This document shows positions 37,625-49,425 of a DNA stretch of 64,000 nt, piece by piece. The notes under the pieces are model-generated. The model was not told the origin of the DNA. It did no database searches and was given only the letters and a program-made list of their open reading frames with translations. Source of the DNA: Pseudomonas denitrificans (nom. rej.). Its GTDB lineage: Bacteria; Pseudomonadota; Gammaproteobacteria; Pseudomonadales; Pseudomonadaceae. The DNA lies in contig NZ_CP043626.1 in assembly GCF_008807415.1 (NCBI RefSeq), positions 930,001-994,000 of the forward strand, in the 5' to 3' direction. Each line of letters begins with the position of its first letter. Positions within the stretch are counted from its first letter, which is position 1. Position numbers and translations under genes: made by a program.

Positions 37625-38995
37625 GTGAGCACCAACCTTCTGTTCGACGCCTACTTCACCCAGCCCGCCATGCGCGCGATCTTCAGCGACCACGGCCGGG
37701 TGCAGGGCATGCTCGACTTCGAGGCCGCGCTGGCCCGTGCCGAGGCCCGCGTGGGTGTGATCCCGGCAAGCGCCGTGGCGCCCGTCGCCGCCGCCTGCCG
37801 CGCCGAACTCTACGATTTCGCTGCACTGGCGCAGGCCATCTGCAGCGCCGGTAATTCCGCGATCCCGCTGGTGAAGGCGCTGGGCAAGCGTATCGCCGCC
37901 GAGGACGCCGAAGCCGAGCGCTACGTGCACCTGGGCGCCACCAGCCAGGACGCCATGGACTCCGGGTTGGTCCTGCAGTTGCGTGCCGCCATCGAGCTGC
38001 TCGAAGGCGACCTCGCCCAGCTGGCCGACGCGCTCGCCCTACAAGCACAAGCCCACGCTGGCACACCCATGGTCGGCCGCACCTGGCTGCAGCACGCCAC
38101 GCCCGTTACCCTCGGCATGAAGATCGCCGGCTGGCTGGGTGCGATCACCCGCCATCGCCAGCGTCTGAACGAACTCAAGCCGCGCCTGCTGTGCCTGCAA
38201 TTCGGCGGCGCCTCCGGCAGCCTCGCCGCGCTGGGCGAGCAGGGCTTCGCCGTGGCCGAAGCGCTGGCTGAAGAGCTGGGCCTGCAACTCCCCGAACAAC
38301 CCTGGCACACCCAGCGCGACCGCCTGGTGGAGTTCGCCAGCCTGCTCGGCCTGATCGCCGGCAGCCTGGGCAAACTGGGCCGCGATCTCAGCCTGCTGAT
38401 GCAGACCGAGGCCGGCGAAGTCTTCGAGCCTTCCGCGCCGGGCAAGGGTGGTTCCTCCACCATGCCGCACAAGCGCAACCCGGTGGGCGCCGCCGTGCTG
38501 ATTGGCGCGGCGACCCGCGCGCCCGGCCTGGTCTCGACCCTGTTCGCCGCCATGCCCCAGGAGCACGAGCGCAGCCTCGGCCTGTGGCACGCCGAATGGG
38601 AAAGCCTGCCGGAGCTGTGCTGCCTTGTCTCCGGTGCGTTGCAACAGGCGCTGAGCCTGGTGCCGGGCCTGGAAGTCGACGCCAGGCGCATGCTGGCGAA
38701 CCTCGACCTGACCCGTGGCCTGGTGCTCGCCGAAGCCGTGAGCATCGCCCTGGCCCAGCGCATCGGCCGCGACGCCGCACACCACCTGGTGGAGCAGTGC
38801 TGCAAACAGGCGGTGAAGGAGGGTGCACACCTGCGCGCGGTGCTCGGTGCCAACGCCGAAGTCGCCGCCCAACTGAATGCCGAAGAGCTGGATCGCCTGC
38901 TCGATCCCGCCCATTACCTGGGCCAGGCGCGCCGCTGGGTCGAGCGCGCGCTGGCCGAACACCAAGCTCTTTCCTTGCGCAAAGAATCCCCATAG
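37625..38995 (+). CDS. pcaB: 3-carboxy-cis,cis-muconate cycloisomerase
   Basis: The 456-aa fumarase/aspartase-superfamily enzyme converts 3-carboxymuconate to 4-carboxymuconolactone. The superfamily signature GGSSTMPHKRNPVGAAV is present, with VHLGATSQDAMDSGLVLQLR upstream. Translation starts at GTG 37625, with GGAG eight bases before. The pcaD gene follows after nine bases. Confidence 0.95.
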   Translation: MSTNLLFDAYFTQPAMRAIFSDHGRVQGMLDFEAALARAEARVGVIPASAVAPVAAACRAELYDFAALAQAICSAGNSAIPLVKALGKRIAAEDAEAERYVHLGATSQDAMDSGLVLQLRAAIELLEGDLAQLADALALQAQAHAGTPMVGRTWLQHATPVTLGMKIAGWLGAITRHRQRLNELKPRLLCLQFGGASGSLAALGEQGFAVAEALAEELGLQLPEQPWHTQRDRLVEFASLLGLIAGSLGKLGRDLSLLMQTEAGEVFEPSAPGKGGSSTMPHKRNPVGAAVLIGAATRAPGLVSTLFAAMPQEHERSLGLWHAEWESLPELCCLVSGALQQALSLVPGLEVDARRMLANLDLTRGLVLAEAVSIALAQRIGRDAAHHLVEQCCKQAVKEGAHLRAVLGANAEVAAQLNAEELDRLLDPAHYLGQARRWVERALAEHQALSLRKESP

Positions 38996-39004
38996 GAGCC
39001 TTGC

Positions 39005-39808
39005 ATGCCTGCCGTACGTCTCGCCGATGGCGACCTGAATTACTTACTTGAAGGGCCGCAACTCTCAGGCCCCGCCGACGCTCCGGTTTTGGTGCTGTCC
39101 AACTCCCTGGGCACCGACCTGCACATGTGGGACGCGCAGGTCGCCGCCTTCGCCGAACACTTCCGCGTGCTGCGCTATGACACCCGTGGCCACGGCGCTT
39201 CGCTGGTCACTCCCGGCCCGTACAGCATCGAGCAGAACGGCCGTGACGTGCTGGCCCTGCTGGACGCGCTGGACATCCCGCGCGCGCATTTCTGCGGCCT
39301 GTCCATGGGTGGCCTGATCGGCCAGTGGCTGGCCATCCATGCGCCGGAGCGCATCGAGCGTCTGGTGGTGTGCAACACCGCCGCGAAGATCGGCACCCCG
39401 GAAGTCTGGAACCCGCGCATCGAGACCGTGCTCAGTGGCGGCGCCGAGGCTATGCGCAACCTGCGTGACGCGTCGATCTCGCGCTGGTTCACCGCCGACT
39501 TCGCCGAAGCTGAGCCGGGCAAGGTCGAGCCTATCGTCGGCATGCTGGCGCAGACTTCGCCGGAAGGTTACGCAGCCAACTGCGCGGCTGTGCGTGATGC
39601 CGATTTCCGTGGAGAGATCGGTGCTATCTCGGCGCGGACCCTGGTGGTCTGCGGCGCTGCCGACCCGGTGACCACCACCGAGGACGGCCGCTTCCTGCAG
39701 GCGCGCATTCCCGGCGCCGAGCTGGCGGAATTCCGCGCCGCGCACCTGTCCAACGTGCAGGCCGGCGATGCCTTCAGCCAGCGCGTGCTGGACTTCCTGC
39801 GCGCTTAA
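39005..39808 (+). CDS. pcaD: 3-oxoadipate enol-lactonase
   Basis: The 267-aa alpha/beta hydrolase opens 3-oxoadipate enol-lactone to beta-ketoadipate, where the two branches meet. The nucleophile elbow is CGLSMGG, the oxyanion segment follows LVLSNSLGTDLHMWD, and acid and His lie in VVCGAADPVTTTEDG and FRAAHLSNVQAG. It is nine bases after pcaB and is followed by a family B doublet, then pcaC. Confidence 0.95.
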   Translation: MPAVRLADGDLNYLLEGPQLSGPADAPVLVLSNSLGTDLHMWDAQVAAFAEHFRVLRYDTRGHGASLVTPGPYSIEQNGRDVLALLDALDIPRAHFCGLSMGGLIGQWLAIHAPERIERLVVCNTAAKIGTPEVWNPRIETVLSGGAEAMRNLRDASISRWFTADFAEAEPGKVEPIVGMLAQTSPEGYAANCAAVRDADFRGEIGAISARTLVVCGAADPVTTTEDGRFLQARIPGAELAEFRAAHLSNVQAGDAFSQRVLDFLRA

Positions 39809-39816
39809 CCGCTCTT

Positions 39817-39899
39817 CGTAGGATGGTGTAGAGCGCAGCGAACCCCATCGGTTCTGTGCGATGACAGCATGGGTATCGCTGCGCTCCACCCATCCTACG
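39817..39899. repeat. REPIN-like doublet, family B, inside pcaDC
   Basis: CGTAGGATGGTGTAGAGCGC with AGCGAACCCCATC and inverted CATGGGTATCGCTGCGCTCC with ACCCATCCTACG. It fills almost all of the pcaD-pcaC gap. Confidence 0.75.
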
Positions 39900-39919
39900 G
39901 GGATTTGACGGAGTTTGAG

Positions 39920-40318
39920 ATGGACGAGAAAGAACGCTACGAAGCCGGCATGCAGGTGCGCCGCGCGGTGCTGGGCGACGCCCACGTCGACCGCAGCCTG
40001 CAGAAGCGCAACACCTTCAACGAAGAGTTCCAGGAAATGATCACCCGCCATGCCTGGGGTGACATCTGGACTCGTCCCGGCTTGCCGCGCCACACCCGCA
40101 GCCTGATCACCATCGCCATGCTGATTGGCATGAACCGCGAGGGCGAGCTCACGCTGCACCTGCGCGCCGCGCGCAACAACGGCGTGACCCGCGAAGAGAT
40201 CAAAGAAGTCCTGCTGCAGAGTGCGATCTACTGCGGCATCCCGGCCGCCAACGCCACCTTCCACCTCGCCGAGGCGGTGTGGGACGAGCTGGGCACCGAG
40301 TCGCTGGGCGACGCCTGA
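39920..40318 (+). CDS. pcaC: 4-carboxymuconolactone decarboxylase
   Basis: The 132-aa CMD-family protein decarboxylates 4-carboxymuconolactone to 3-oxoadipate enol-lactone. Characteristic blocks are FNEEFQEMITRHAWGDIWTR, PGLPRHTRSLITIAML and EVLLQSAIYCGIPAAN. ATG 39920 has GGAG before it; a longer frame would start in the repeat. It is a stand-alone PcaC, not a PcaCD fusion. Confidence 0.95.
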   Translation: MDEKERYEAGMQVRRAVLGDAHVDRSLQKRNTFNEEFQEMITRHAWGDIWTRPGLPRHTRSLITIAMLIGMNREGELTLHLRAARNNGVTREEIKEVLLQSAIYCGIPAANATFHLAEAVWDELGTESLGDA

Positions 40319-40393
40319 TCAGCGCCGCCCGGACCACGCATCCGGGCGGTGACTGATTGGCGAGAGCGCTGATCGCAGGTAGGGGCTGTTCTT

Positions 40394-40470
40394 GTAGGGC
40401 GCATAACGCGCCAGCGTTATCCGCCGCAGGATCGCCGGCGGATAACCTGTTCCAGGTTATGCGCCCTACG
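40394..40470. repeat. REPIN-like doublet, family C
   Basis: GTAGGGCGCATAACGCGCCA, GCGTTATCCGCC, then inverted GGCGGATAACCTGTTCCAGG, TTATGCGCCCTACG. The 317-base gap after pcaC contains this and a REP, with no gene. Confidence 0.75.
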
Positions 40471-40521
40471 ATGGATCGTGGGCATGGGCCGGGTGCCCCA
40501 GCCCATCCGAATGCGATGTCC

Positions 40522-40550
40522 CTGTAGGAGCGGGCCATGCCCGCGATGGC
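40522..40550. repeat. REP unit, family A
   Basis: CTGTAGGAGCGGGCCATGCC followed by CGCGATGGC; a single unit without an obvious inverted partner. Confidence 0.55.
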
Positions 40551-40635
40551 GGAACAGGCCTGCCGGCCTGCCAGCCGGATCGCGGAGAAGCTCTGCTACG
40601 AGATCAAGAGCCGCTCTCCACGAATCTGGAGAGAC

Positions 40636-42591
<1,956 letters not shown>

Positions 42592-42692
42592 TGACGACGA
42601 CTCCAGCGAAGGAACGGTGGGCACCGCCGACCAGCGGCCCCCATCATCTTGACACGAAGCGTCGCCGGAAGTGCTTCGCCGCTGCGGGTGAA

Positions 42693-43463
42693 TCACTGCG
42701 CGACCCAGCCGCCGTCCATGTTCCAGGCGGCGCCGCGGACCTGGGCGGCGGCTTCAGAACACAAGAATAGCGCCAGCTCGCCCAGCTGGTCGGCGGTGAC
42801 GAAGTCGAGCGACGGCTGCTTCTCCGCCAGCAGGTCGTGGCGTGCCTGTTCGGGTGTGGCACCGGCCGCTATGCGCGAGTCGATCTGCTGCTGCACCAGC
42901 GGCGTCAGCACCCAGCCGGGGCAGATGGCGTTGCAGGTGATGGCGCTGGTGGCGGTTTCCAGGGCGGTGGTCTTGGTCAGGCCGATCACCCCGTGCTTGG
43001 CGGCCACGTAGGCGCTCTTGCCGGCGGAGGCGACCAGGCCGTGGGTCGAGGCGATATTGAGGATGCGCCCCCAGCCGCGCTGGCGCATGCCCGGCAACGC
43101 CAGGCGGGTGGTGTGGAACACCGAGGAGAGGTTGATGGCGATGATCGCGTTCCAGCGCTCCACGGGGAACTCCTCCAGCGCCGCGACGTGCTGGATGCCG
43201 GCATTGTTGACCAGGATGTCGAGGCCGCCGAACTCGCGCTCGACGTAGGCGATCATCTCGGCGATCTGTTCGGGTTGCGCCATGTCCGCGCCGTGGTGGC
43301 CGATATGCGTGCCGTGTACCGACAGCTCGCGCACCGCCGCGTCGATGTCGCCGAAGCCGTTGACCACCACGTTGGCGCCCGCCTGTGCAAGGCGCGCGGC
43401 GATGCCCAGGCCGATGCCGCTGGTGGAGCCGGTGACCAGTGCGGTCTTGCCTTTGAGAGTCAT
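42693..43463 (-). CDS. bdhA: 3-hydroxybutyrate dehydrogenase
   Basis: The 256-aa short-chain dehydrogenase oxidises D-3-hydroxybutyrate to acetoacetate with NAD+. Motifs are TGSTSGIG, NNAGIQHVA and the catalytic Ser-Tyr-Lys in NIASTHGLVASAGKSAYVAA. The C-terminal NMDGGWVAQ is typical of this enzyme. AGAGGAG precedes the ATG. A palindromic element of 124 bases lies between the permease and this gene. Confidence 0.92.
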   Translation of the reverse strand: MTLKGKTALVTGSTSGIGLGIAARLAQAGANVVVNGFGDIDAAVRELSVHGTHIGHHGADMAQPEQIAEMIAYVEREFGGLDILVNNAGIQHVAALEEFPVERWNAIIAINLSSVFHTTRLALPGMRQRGWGRILNIASTHGLVASAGKSAYVAAKHGVIGLTKTTALETATSAITCNAICPGWVLTPLVQQQIDSRIAAGATPEQARHDLLAEKQPSLDFVTADQLGELALFLCSEAAAQVRGAAWNMDGGWVAQ

Positions 43464-43533
43464 GCAAATCTCCTCTGGAACGGGTTGGCCGCATTGCTGC
43501 GACTATCAAAACATTGGATTGCCCGGAATTCGT

Positions 43534-43657
43534 TTGTGGCCTTGCGAGCTAGAGCAGAACAAGGAAAAAGCAGGCGAGGACGCGGAGTTGACGTGTAGTC
43601 AATGAGCAGCCATCGCCTGCTTTTGACGCAGTTATGCCGACGCGCAGCTAGCCACAA
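43534..43657 (+). repeat. Palindromic three-helix element, copy 1
   Basis: Three nested helices: TTGTGGC/GCCACAA at the ends, AAAAGCAGGCGA (43566-43577)/TCGCCTGCTTTT (43613-43624), and TTGAC-GTGTA-GTCAA at the centre. Unpaired blocks GCGAGCTAGAGC, CAAGG, ACGCGGAGTT, AATGAGCAG and CCGACGCGCAGC are identical in copy 2 (55120-55238), while all three helices differ in sequence but remain complementary. It begins nine bases after the permease stop, in mRNA terms. It is either a miniature mobile element or a structured RNA/DNA element. Confidence 0.8.
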
Positions 43658-43665
43658 GCGGATTC

Positions 43666-45057
43666 TCAGACGATGCCGGTGGCGTAGAACGTGCCGATCA
43701 CCACGAACACCGCGAGGGTCTTGATCAGGGTGATGGCGAAGATGTCCTTGTAGGCCTCGCGGTGGGTCAGGCCGGTGACCGCGAGCAGGGTGATGACCGC
43801 GCCGTTGTGCGGCAGGGTGTCCATGCCGCCGGAGGCCATGGCCGCGACCCGGTGCAGCACTTCCAGCGGGATGTTGGCGGCGTGGGCGGCGGCGATGAAC
43901 TGCTCGGACATGGCCGCCAGGGCGATGCTCATGCCGCCCGACGCCGAGCCGGTGATGCCGGCCAGGGTGGTGACGGCGATGGCCTCGTTGATCAGCGGAT
44001 CGGGAATCTTCTTCAGCGCATCGGCCAGCACCAGGAAGCCCGGCAGCGAGGCGATCACCGCACCGAAGCCGTATTCCGAGGCCGTGTTCATGGCCGCCAG
44101 CAGCGCGCCGCCCACGGCGGTCTTGCTGCCCTCGGCAAGCTTGCTGCGGATCACCGTGAAGCTGGTCACCAGCACCAGCAGGATGCCCAGCAGCAGCGCC
44201 GCCTGCACCGCCCAGATGCCGGTCAGCTTGGCCACGTCGCTGGCCACCGGGGCGGCCATGCCGGCCAGTTGCAGGCTGTGGGTCTTGCCGTAGACCTGGG
44301 GAATCCAGTGGGTGAACAGCAGGTTGGCGACGCCCACCAGCACCAGCGGCGAGAGCGCCAGCAGCGGGTTGGGCAGCCGGATGTCGTCGGCGGTTTCCGG
44401 CTCGTTGCGCAGCTCGCTGCCGTAGCCCTCGCCGGCGGCGCGCGCCTTGCCGGCCTGGCGACGCAGGAACAGCATGCCGACGCTGAACACGAAGAGGCTG
44501 CCGATCAGCCCCAGCCAGGGCGCGGCCCAGCCGGTGGTGTTGAAGAAGGCGGTGGGGATGATGTTCTGGATCTGCGGGGTGCCGGGCAAGGCATCCATGG
44601 TGAAACTGAACGCGCCCAGGGCGATGGTCGCCGGGATCAGCCGCTTGGGAATGTTGCTCTGGCGGAACATCTCGGCAGCGAAGGGGTAGACCGCGAACAC
44701 CACCACGAACAGCGAGACGCCGCCGTAGGTGAGCAGGGCGCAGACCAGCACGATCACCAGCATCGCCTGGCTGGTGCCAAGCAGGCGGATGGCGGCGGCG
44801 ACAATGGAGCGCGAGAAGCCCGACAGCTCGATCAGCTTGCCGAACACCGCGCCGAGCAGGAACACCGGGAAGTAGAGTTTGACGAAGCCGACCATCTTCT
44901 CCATGAACACCCCGGTGAAGGCCGGGGCGACGGCGGCAGGGTCCGTCAGCAGCACCGCGAGCAGCGCCGCGATGGGGGCGAAGAGGATCACGCTGTAGCC
45001 GCGGTAGGCGGCGAGCATCAGCAGGGCGAGGGCCGCAAGGGCGATGACCACGCTCAT
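43666..45057 (-). CDS. GntP-family permease, probably for 3-hydroxybutyrate
   Basis: The 463-aa protein has about 12-14 membrane segments and GntP/ArsB-superfamily blocks (VFMEKMVGFVKLYFPVFLLG, ALPGTPQIQNIIPTAFF, ASGGMSIALAAMSEQFI, ASGGMDTLPHNGAVITLLAV). Position between the porin and bdhA in a sigma-54-driven run indicates uptake of D-3-hydroxybutyrate, as for the equivalent P. aeruginosa gene next to bdhA. The substrate is inferred from context. Confidence 0.85.
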   Translation of the reverse strand: MSVVIALAALALLMLAAYRGYSVILFAPIAALLAVLLTDPAAVAPAFTGVFMEKMVGFVKLYFPVFLLGAVFGKLIELSGFSRSIVAAAIRLLGTSQAMLVIVLVCALLTYGGVSLFVVVFAVYPFAAEMFRQSNIPKRLIPATIALGAFSFTMDALPGTPQIQNIIPTAFFNTTGWAAPWLGLIGSLFVFSVGMLFLRRQAGKARAAGEGYGSELRNEPETADDIRLPNPLLALSPLVLVGVANLLFTHWIPQVYGKTHSLQLAGMAAPVASDVAKLTGIWAVQAALLLGILLVLVTSFTVIRSKLAEGSKTAVGGALLAAMNTASEYGFGAVIASLPGFLVLADALKKIPDPLINEAIAVTTLAGITGSASGGMSIALAAMSEQFIAAAHAANIPLEVLHRVAAMASGGMDTLPHNGAVITLLAVTGLTHREAYKDIFAITLIKTLAVFVVIGTFYATGIV

Positions 45058-45150
45058 CGAAGTATCTCCAGTTGTCGCGCGGCCAGGAGCCGCGCGTCGT
45101 TCTTGTTGTAGTGGGCTTGCTTGACGATCAGGAGTCAGGCGGTCAGTTGG

Positions 45151-46401
45151 TTACCAGAGCGGCAGCACGTAGCTGAGGATCAGGCGGTTCTCGTCCAGGT
45201 CGTTGCCGAAGTGGCTGGAGCGCACCGTCGCATTGCGCCACTTCACGCCGACGTTCTTCAGCGGGCCGCTCTGCACCACGTAGCCGATATCGGTGTCGCG
45301 TTCCCATTCCTTGCCTTCGGGCTTGCCCGCGCCCAGCTCGATGCTGTCGCCGGACAGGTAGCGCGTCATGAAGGTCAGGCCGGGAACCCCGAGGGCGCCG
45401 AAGTCGTAGTCGTAGCGAGCCTGCCAGGACTTCTCGTCGCGGTTGGCGAAGTCGCCGATCTGCACGAAGTTGACCAGGAAGGCGTCGGTGCCGCCGATGT
45501 AGGCGAAGCCGGTGTCGCCGCTCATTTTCTGGTAGCCGGCGCCGAAGCCGTGGCCGCCCAGCGTGTAGGTGAGCATCGCGCCGAAGGCGCGGTTGTCGAC
45601 GTTACTGTGGCCGTCGTCGTCGGAACGCGCGTAGCGCAGATCGGTCTTCAGCGACTGGCCGGCAGCGACGGGCAGCACGTGCACCAGGTTGACGATGTGC
45701 TGGTCGTAGAGCCCGTCGAGCTTGGCGTAGCTGTAGCCGGTGGTGAGTTGCGGCGTCCACTTGTAGCTCAGGCCGGCGAAGTCGAACTGGTCGCTGGTGT
45801 CGGTGGCGACGATGCCGCGCGCGCTGCCGCTGGTGACGGTCATGTCCTCGCGGTTGGACGAGTCGCGCTGGCTCACCTGGCGCAGGCGGCCACCGTCGAA
45901 GGTCAGGCCGGCGAACTCGGCGGAATTCAGGTGCGCGCCTTCGAAGGTCTGCGGCAGCAGACGCGAATCGTTGGCCAGCACGGTGGGCAGCTTGGGCAGC
46001 AGGGTGCCGATCTTCAGCGTGCTTTTTGAGGCGCGCAGCTTGGCGGTCAGGCCCAGCTCGCTGTAGTCGTCCGGGGCGCCGTTGACCTTGTCCTTGTCGC
46101 GCGGCAGCAGGCCGGAGCCGGCGCGGTCGGGGCTGGAATCCAGCTTCACGCCGAGCAGGCCGAGGGCATCCACGCCCACGCCGATGGTGCCTTCGGTGTA
46201 GCCGGATTCGTAGCGCAGCAGAAAGCCCTGGGCCCATTCGTCCTGCTTGGACTGCGCGGCGTTGTCCTGGCGGAAGTCGCGGTTGAAGTAGAAGTTGCGC
46301 AGTTCGACGCTGGCCTTGCTGTCGGCAAGAAATTCGGCGAAGGCCTGGGGCGAAAGGACGAGGGTGGAACCGAGGGCGGCCAGAATGGCGGTACGGCTCA
46401 T
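45151..46401 (-). CDS. OprD-family outer membrane porin
   Basis: The 416-aa protein has a signal peptide (ILAALGSTLVLSPQAFAE), then the OprD/OpdK-type start FLADSKASVELRNFYFNRDF, and ends with the outer membrane signal LSYVLPLW. It should be an 18-stranded substrate-specific channel. It is the first gene after a sigma-54 promoter and precedes the GntP permease and bdhA, so 3-hydroxybutyrate or a related short acid is the likely substrate. CAGGAGAT precedes the ATG. Confidence 0.9.
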   Translation of the reverse strand: MSRTAILAALGSTLVLSPQAFAEFLADSKASVELRNFYFNRDFRQDNAAQSKQDEWAQGFLLRYESGYTEGTIGVGVDALGLLGVKLDSSPDRAGSGLLPRDKDKVNGAPDDYSELGLTAKLRASKSTLKIGTLLPKLPTVLANDSRLLPQTFEGAHLNSAEFAGLTFDGGRLRQVSQRDSSNREDMTVTSGSARGIVATDTSDQFDFAGLSYKWTPQLTTGYSYAKLDGLYDQHIVNLVHVLPVAAGQSLKTDLRYARSDDDGHSNVDNRAFGAMLTYTLGGHGFGAGYQKMSGDTGFAYIGGTDAFLVNFVQIGDFANRDEKSWQARYDYDFGALGVPGLTFMTRYLSGDSIELGAGKPEGKEWERDTDIGYVVQSGPLKNVGVKWRNATVRSSHFGNDLDENRLILSYVLPLW

Positions 46402-46534
46402 CGGGTGATCTCCTGGCGCGGCGCCGTGTGCGAAGCGGGACTAGCCGTGGTGTCCGCTGGGGTCTGTTCGCGTTCGGGCTGCGTTGATTGTTGTTATGTC
46501 GGCTGTGCGGCGCGAAGGCCGCGAGAGGCGACAT

Positions 46535-46550
46535 AGCCAGGACCGTGCCA
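46535..46550 (-). promoter_or_regulatory. Sigma-54 promoter of the porin-permease-bdhA-ligase run
   Basis: Read on the minus strand: TGGCACG-GTCC-TGGCT, with GG and GC exactly ten bases apart. The -24 element is perfect; the -12 element is TGGCT in place of TTGCA/T. It lies about 135 bases before the porin start, giving a long leader. Confidence 0.8.
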
Positions 46551-46611
46551 GGATTGTAACTATCTGATTTTCAAGTCTTATTTTGAGAAAATCGACTGCT
46601 GATGGGTATCG

Positions 46612-46706
46612 TTTGTCTCTGAATGGAGACGAATTTCCGCAGGGCTATGCCAGGGGGTAGTGATTTTGTGGAGAAACTGGCTTGTCTCGTTTTTGAGACT
46701 TGTCTC
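46612..46706. promoter_or_regulatory. Paired GTCTC-N6-GAGAC palindromes, probable enhancer for the sigma-54 activator
   Basis: GTCTC-TGAATG-GAGAC at 46615-46630 and GTCTC-GTTTTT-GAGAC at 46684-46699 share the same 16-base form, 69 bases apart; a further GTCTC stands at 46702. They lie 65-150 bases upstream of the sigma-54 promoter, the usual enhancer position. Together with the promoter they explain the 323-base gap between the activator and porin genes. Confidence 0.75.
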
Positions 46707-46724
46707 TGTTTCGGGATTGGCGGG

Positions 46725-48149
<1,425 letters not shown>

Positions 48150-48253
48150 CGGTGGGCCGTGCGCGAGAAGGGCAGAGGGCGCACTGTACCGGGATGTGGG
48201 AACGGGGTCAGTAGCGGTGAATGGGTGGGAATTTCGTAGGGGCGGCCGGCCGG

Positions 48254-48331
48254 GTAGGGCGCATAACGCCAAAGGCGTTATCCGCCGATGGCCTGGCGGG
48301 GGATAACGCGTTCCGCTTTATGCGCCCTACG
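48254..48331. repeat. REPIN-like doublet, family C
   Basis: GTAGGGCGCATAACGCCAAA, GGCGTTATCCGCC and inverted GGCGGGGGATAACGCGTTCC, CTTTATGCGCCCTACG. It fills most of the gap between hbcR and liuE. Confidence 0.75.
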
Positions 48332-48344
48332 GTCTCCGCCGACT

Positions 48345-49247
48345 TCAGCGCTTGGACAGCTGCGCCTTGGCCACGCGCGAGCCGTTGGGCTTGTCGAGCA
48401 CGGCGCAGATGCGTTGGCCGGCGTCGATCAGCAGGTCCAGGTCGATGCCGGTGTGGATGCCCAGGCCGTTGAGCAGGTAGAGCACGTCTTCGGTGGCAAC
48501 GTTGCCGGTGGCGCCCTTGGCGTAGGGGCAACCGCCGAGACCCGCGACCGAGCTGTCGAACACCGCGATGCCTTCCAGCAGGCTCGCGTAGACGTTAGCC
48601 GTGGCCTGGCCATAGGTGTCGTGGAAGTGCCCGGCCAGTTGCGCGCGCGGCACGCGCTGGCCGACGACTTCGAACATGTGCCGGGTAGCGCCGGCGGTGC
48701 CGACGCCGATGGTGTCGCCCAGGGAAACTTCATAGCAGCCCATGGCGTGCAGTTCCGCAGCGACGGCAGCAACCTGTTCCGCGTCCACCTCACCCTGGTA
48801 GGGGCAGCCGAGCACGCAGGAGACGTAGCCGCGCACGCGCACGCCGTGCTGGCGCGCGGCTTCCATCACCGGCACGAAGCGCTCCAGGCTCTCCTTGATC
48901 GAGCAGTTGATGTTCTTCTGCGAGAAGGCCTCGGAGGCGGCGGCGAATACCGCAACTTCCTTCACCTGCGATTCCAGCGCGGCCTCGAAGCCCTTCAGGT
49001 TCGGTGCCAGCGCGGCGTAGGTGACGCCGGCCTTCTGCTGGATGCCGGCGAAGACTTCGGCCGAGCCGGCCATCTGCGGCACCCACTTGGGCGAGACGAA
49101 GCTGCCGACCTCGATGTAGCTCAGGCCGGCGGCGGTGAGGTCGTCCACCAGGCGCACCTTGTCGGCGACGGCGATGGGCTGTTTCTCGTTCTGCAGGCCG
49201 TCGCGCGGGCCGACTTCGACCAGGCGGACGGATGGGGGCAGGGTCAT
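48345..49247 (-). CDS. liuE: Hydroxymethylglutaryl-CoA lyase
   Basis: The 300-aa lyase cleaves HMG-CoA to acetoacetate and acetyl-CoA, the last step of leucine breakdown. VEVGPRDGLQNEKQPI near the start, the HFHDTYGQA metal site and the GLGGCPYAKGATGNVATED signature with its catalytic Cys are present. It is last in liuABCDE, separated from liuD by a REP and a family C doublet. Confidence 0.95.
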   Translation of the reverse strand: MTLPPSVRLVEVGPRDGLQNEKQPIAVADKVRLVDDLTAAGLSYIEVGSFVSPKWVPQMAGSAEVFAGIQQKAGVTYAALAPNLKGFEAALESQVKEVAVFAAASEAFSQKNINCSIKESLERFVPVMEAARQHGVRVRGYVSCVLGCPYQGEVDAEQVAAVAAELHAMGCYEVSLGDTIGVGTAGATRHMFEVVGQRVPRAQLAGHFHDTYGQATANVYASLLEGIAVFDSSVAGLGGCPYAKGATGNVATEDVLYLLNGLGIHTGIDLDLLIDAGQRICAVLDKPNGSRVAKAQLSKR

Positions 49248-49288
49248 GGAATGTCCTCGTTGGGTTCACGCGAAGGGCGGTGCTTTCT

Positions 49289-49314
49289 GCAGGAGCGAGC
49301 TTGCTCGCTCCTGC
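49289..49314. repeat. Perfect REP palindrome, family A
   Basis: GCAGGAGCGAG-CTTG-CTCGCTCCTGC, an 11-bp perfect stem within the liuD-liuE gap. Confidence 0.75.
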
Positions 49315-49339
49315 AAATGCGGCATCAAGCGGAAGTCGT

Positions 49340-49414
49340 GTAGGGCGCATAAAGCGGAACGCTTTATCCGCCGTTGTCTGGCGGCGGATAACGCTGGCGC
49401 GTTATGCGCCCTAC
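49340..49414. repeat. REPIN-like doublet, family C
   Basis: GTAGGGCGCATAAAGCGGAA, CGCTTTATCCGCC, then inverted GGCGGATAACGCTGGCGCGT, TATGCGCCCTAC. It lies 11 bases past the liuD stop. Confidence 0.75.
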
Positions 49415-49425
49415 AAAAGCCGGCG